Assembly (NCBI RefSeq): GCF_000701345.1
Contig: NZ_JNIJ01000031.1
Location: 25,645-89,644, forward strand
Length of the DNA: 64,000 nt
Source: Bradyrhizobium sp. URHD0069
Lineage (GTDB): Bacteria; Pseudomonadota; Alphaproteobacteria; Rhizobiales; Xanthobacteraceae
Direction of reading: 5' to 3'
How positions within the stretch are numbered: position 1 is the stretch's first letter; every line of letters starts with the position of its first letter. Positions 62,076-64,000 of this stretch are shown here, piece after piece. A program made the position numbers and the translations under genes. Under the pieces are notes generated by a model. That model was not told the origin of the DNA, did no database searches, and saw only the letters and a program-made list of their open reading frames with translations.

Positions 62076-62722
62076 ATTGTCTCCTGATGACTCTCAGAGC
62101 GGCCTGCCATAGCGCTTTGCGGCCGGATCTTAGAAGAATCCAATCGGGCGCTAACGTCACCGTCTGCGAGGCTGTCAGGGAGAGCTAGCGCCGTGAGGCA
62201 GTATTGAGGAATCATTGAAGCTCGCTGAACACGCCACAGACCGTTACTGGACCAGCTCATTGCACCCTGTTGGCCTGGAACGCCCAGGTCGAAAAAACCG
62301 CCCGCGGGCGCGTCGGTCGCAATCATCGAAGGAAGAAAGCTCCTCAGCAGCGCGGTGACCGGGAGCACAACCCCAAGAGATCAATCGTGTACGCGTTCAA
62401 CACTAACCTCGAATCTACTCGCAGCTATGCAAGGCCCGTGAACACGTTAATCTTCCGCCGTTCTCGGACTGTTGCGATACTTCGCGTAAAACTTCCAAAG
62501 GAGATTCCCGTCGCGCCCGCCAAAACATTTCCCGAGCCAGCCGGTAGATTCACTCAGATGTCCAAACTTCATTTGATGCCATTATCCACGGCCCAATCTC
62601 GAGGTGGCCCCCAACGGCCTATACAAAGATGACAGAAGTCCGTCATTGATGCAAGCATTGCGTTATCATGGTAACGTCAGCGCGGCGCATGCCGCTGCGG
62701 GCCGGAATCCAGAAAAAGGAGA
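62076..62722. other. Divergent intergenic region, hydroxylase operon / RpiR regulator
   Basis: 647 bp between the FAD subunit gene (-) and the RpiR gene (+), with no gene I can support. Open frames at 62072-62368 (-) and 62270-62632 (+) have unlikely composition and no ribosome site. It contains the motif at 62637-62675 and, presumably, promoters for both directions. The palindrome GTTATCATGGTAAC (62662-62675) sits about 50 bp before the RpiR start. Confidence 0.55.
62637..62675. promoter_or_regulatory. RpiR promoter motif and palindrome
   Basis: CCGTCATTGATGCAAG (62640 region) recurs, with two changes, at 58314 near the M20 gene. It is directly followed by the 14-bp palindrome GTTATCATGGTAAC (62662-62675), about 54 bp before the start of the RpiR gene. 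Autoregulation by RpiR is likely. Confidence 0.5.
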
Positions 62723-62728
62723 TTGGAT

Positions 62729-63604
62729 TTGCGCGAACGATCCCTGCTCGACCGCCTAAGCGTCATTGAGCGATCCTTGTCGGCCACTCACAACAAGATC
62801 GCAGCGTTTCTATTGAAAAGTGGACATAAGGCGGCATTTTTGACGGCGGCAGAGATCGCCTCAAATGTCGGCGCCAGTGAATCGACGGTTGTGCGCTTTG
62901 CGAGAATGCTTGGATTCCACGGATATCCTGAATTGCAGGATTTTCTGCGCGAAGGGTTGCTCGAAACCCTTTCTCCCATAGATCGTCTCGTTGGCCACGA
63001 CGAAATCAAAGATGAGTCGAAGCTTATCGAGCATTTGGCAGAAAGGGAGACCCTCAATCTCCGCGCAGCGCTCGAACGCATCGACGGCAACGCCCTGCAT
63101 AACCTCGTCGAGGCTATTTGCGCCGCTCAAACTTGTTACGTCGTTGGGCTTCGCTCGTCGCGGGCGCCTGCTACTTTGTTAGGTCACTACCTCACAAAGA
63201 TCGCGCCCAAAGTCATTGTAATTGAGTCAAGCGATTCGATGTTCGAGCAATTGAGTTGGGCAAACAAGGACGACGTTTTGATCGCCTACTCCTTTCCCCG
63301 ATATAGCAAACAAACGATTGATGCGATCCGGATTGCAAAATCTTGCGGAGCGCGTACGGGCGCGATCACTGACTCGCAGAGCGCCCCAGCAGCGCAACTC
63401 AGTGACTACAGCCTGATCGCACCCGCCATTTCAGATTTTTATGGCAACTCGTTTGTTGCCGCCGTTGCCATTACCAATCTTTTGCTCGCATCCTGCGTGC
63501 ATGCTCGGCCGGAAACCGTTCGGCAAAATCTCAGTCGCGTGGAGAAGGTCGCATCCTATAGTGAGCGTTTCGTTCGACTTAGTGACGATCCGGATCGTTT
63601 CTGA
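62729..63604 (+). CDS. RpiR-family (HTH-SIS) transcriptional regulator
   Basis: I start at TTG 62729 (LRERSLLDRLSVIERSLSATH) because GGAG lies 7 nt before it; the TTG two codons earlier (62723) would be one base from that site. 291 residues. The N-terminal HTH_6 domain (IAAFLLKSGHKAAFLTAAEIA, ESTVVRFARMLGFHGYPELQ) is followed by a SIS sugar-isomerase-like sensor domain (about 120-260; CYVVGLRSSRAPATLLGHYL). RpiR proteins sense phosphorylated sugars or related metabolites. Here it is next to the second molybdenum hydroxylase and probably controls the 53.5-62 kb genes. Confidence 0.9.
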   Translation: MRERSLLDRLSVIERSLSATHNKIAAFLLKSGHKAAFLTAAEIASNVGASESTVVRFARMLGFHGYPELQDFLREGLLETLSPIDRLVGHDEIKDESKLIEHLAERETLNLRAALERIDGNALHNLVEAICAAQTCYVVGLRSSRAPATLLGHYLTKIAPKVIVIESSDSMFEQLSWANKDDVLIAYSFPRYSKQTIDAIRIAKSCGARTGAITDSQSAPAAQLSDYSLIAPAISDFYGNSFVAAVAITNLLLASCVHARPETVRQNLSRVEKVASYSERFVRLSDDPDRF

Positions 63605-63640
63605 AAACCGGCTCAGCTGGGCACTTCACTTCCAGCAAGC

Positions 63641-63675
63641 GTGTTGCACTAAACGACGATCTAGGGATGGCGAGT
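63641..63675. mobile_element. Probable terminal end of IS30-type element
   Basis: GTGTTGCACT (63641-63650) lies just beyond the transposase stop codon, where the terminal inverted repeat of an IS30 element is expected. The word resembles ends of IS30-family elements in rhizobia as I recall them. The opposite end lies outside the window, so the pairing cannot be checked. Confidence 0.35.
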
Positions 63676-64000
63676 TCAACCGATCGCTGCAACACATTCT
63701 GCGAACTTCTCAGCCGGCGTCTGATAGAGCAAGGTCTTTCTCGGCCTTTCATTGAGCTGCCTTGCGATGGCACTGAGCTTGGCCTGGCTGTGCAAGGACA
63801 GATCGGTGCCGCGCGGAAGATACTGGCGCAGCAATCTGTTGGTGTTTTCGTTTGAGCCGCGCTGCCAGGGAGACCGAGGGTCACAAAAATAGACATCAAC
63901 CTCGGTGGCCAATGTCAGGCGCTGATGGTCGGCAAGCTCTTTGCCTCTGTCCCAGGTCAGCGACCGGTAAAGCTCGCTGGGCAATCGCTGCGATTGCTTG
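63676..64000 (-). mobile_element. IS30-family transposase, C-terminal part
   Basis: The frame is open to the right edge of the window, so the N-terminus is missing. It shows the DDE-domain features of IS30: SLTWDRGKELADHQ (second catalytic Asp region), VYFCDPRSPWQRGSNENTNR with the catalytic Glu in NENTN, then LLRQYLPRGTDL and LNERPRKTLLYQTPAEKF at the C-terminus. The domain looks undamaged in the visible 108 codons. It lies directly after the RpiR gene, marking the border of the accessory region. Confidence 0.92.

Noticed and set aside
62270..62632. Plus-strand 120-codon frame upstream of rpiR
   Set aside because: Composition is atypical for a protein and it sits in the promoter region of two divergent genes.
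1..64000. CRISPR arrays, rRNA or tRNA genes, phage modules
   Set aside because: I looked for regularly spaced repeats, conserved RNA-gene stretches and phage structural genes and saw none.

Overview
The window looks like about 64 kb of high-GC chromosome from an alphaproteobacterium, probably a Bradyrhizobium/Rhodopseudomonas-type member of the Nitrobacteraceae. The evidence is the codon usage, the gene set at the left end (MATE exporter, DUF3095 protein, secreted caspase-like protein, HtpG) and the large number of ABC uptake systems. No rRNA, tRNA or CRISPR array was seen. The right edge holds part of an IS30-type transposase.

Layout. 0-8 kb is housekeeping or core: GNAT fragment, MATE exporter, DUF3095 protein, caspase-fold protein and htpG. 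8-10 kb has a diaminopropionate ammonia-lyase divergent from an Lrp-type regulator. 9.8-14.4 kb is a complete branched-chain amino-acid/amide-type ABC importer (livKHMGF). 14.6-20.2 kb is an operon for a PLP enzyme, a two-subunit CoA-transferase, a luciferase-like (F420/FMN) oxidoreductase and an iron-sulfur L-serine dehydratase. 20.3-26.6 kb is a coenzyme F420 operon (pxpA, npdG, cofE, cofD, cofC, fbiC). 26.7-31.2 kb is a molybdenum hydroxylase operon whose iron-sulfur subunit is fused to a CoxG-like domain. 31.3-37 kb is a GntR/UTRA regulator and a ubiD-ABC transporter-ubiX operon. 37-40.4 kb holds a partially duplicated TIGR02444 gene, a FadR-type regulator and an M20 hydrolase. 40.7-46.2 kb is a flavin reductase/NtaA-type monooxygenase plus ABC importer operon with its own GntR regulator. 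46.8-53.1 kb is an ABC importer, enoyl-CoA hydratase, ADP-forming acyl-CoA synthetase and GntR operon. 53.5-63.6 kb is a luciferase-like oxidoreductase, a TctC-type binding protein, an isoaspartyl-dipeptidase-like amidohydrolase, an M20 hydrolase, a second molybdenum hydroxylase and an RpiR regulator.

The main observation is that five intergenic sites share a palindrome with half-sites of the type TCATNCTA and TAGNATGA separated by 4 bp. They lie at 14.53, 20.24, 26.70, 31.21 and 38.98 kb. Four sit upstream of the liv importer, the PLP/CoA-transferase/LLM operon, the F420 operon and the molybdenum hydroxylase operon. The fifth lies between the FadR-type regulator and the M20 hydrolase. I infer that these form one regulon: import of an unknown, probably nitrogenous, compound, its hydroxylation by a molybdenum enzyme, F420H2-dependent chemistry with F420 made on demand and reduced by NADPH, CoA transfer, hydrolysis and deamination. 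The FadR-type regulator at 38.2 kb is the best candidate controller.

All assignments come from reading the sequence and from family knowledge. No database search was run, and substrates of the transporters and oxidoreductases are unknown.
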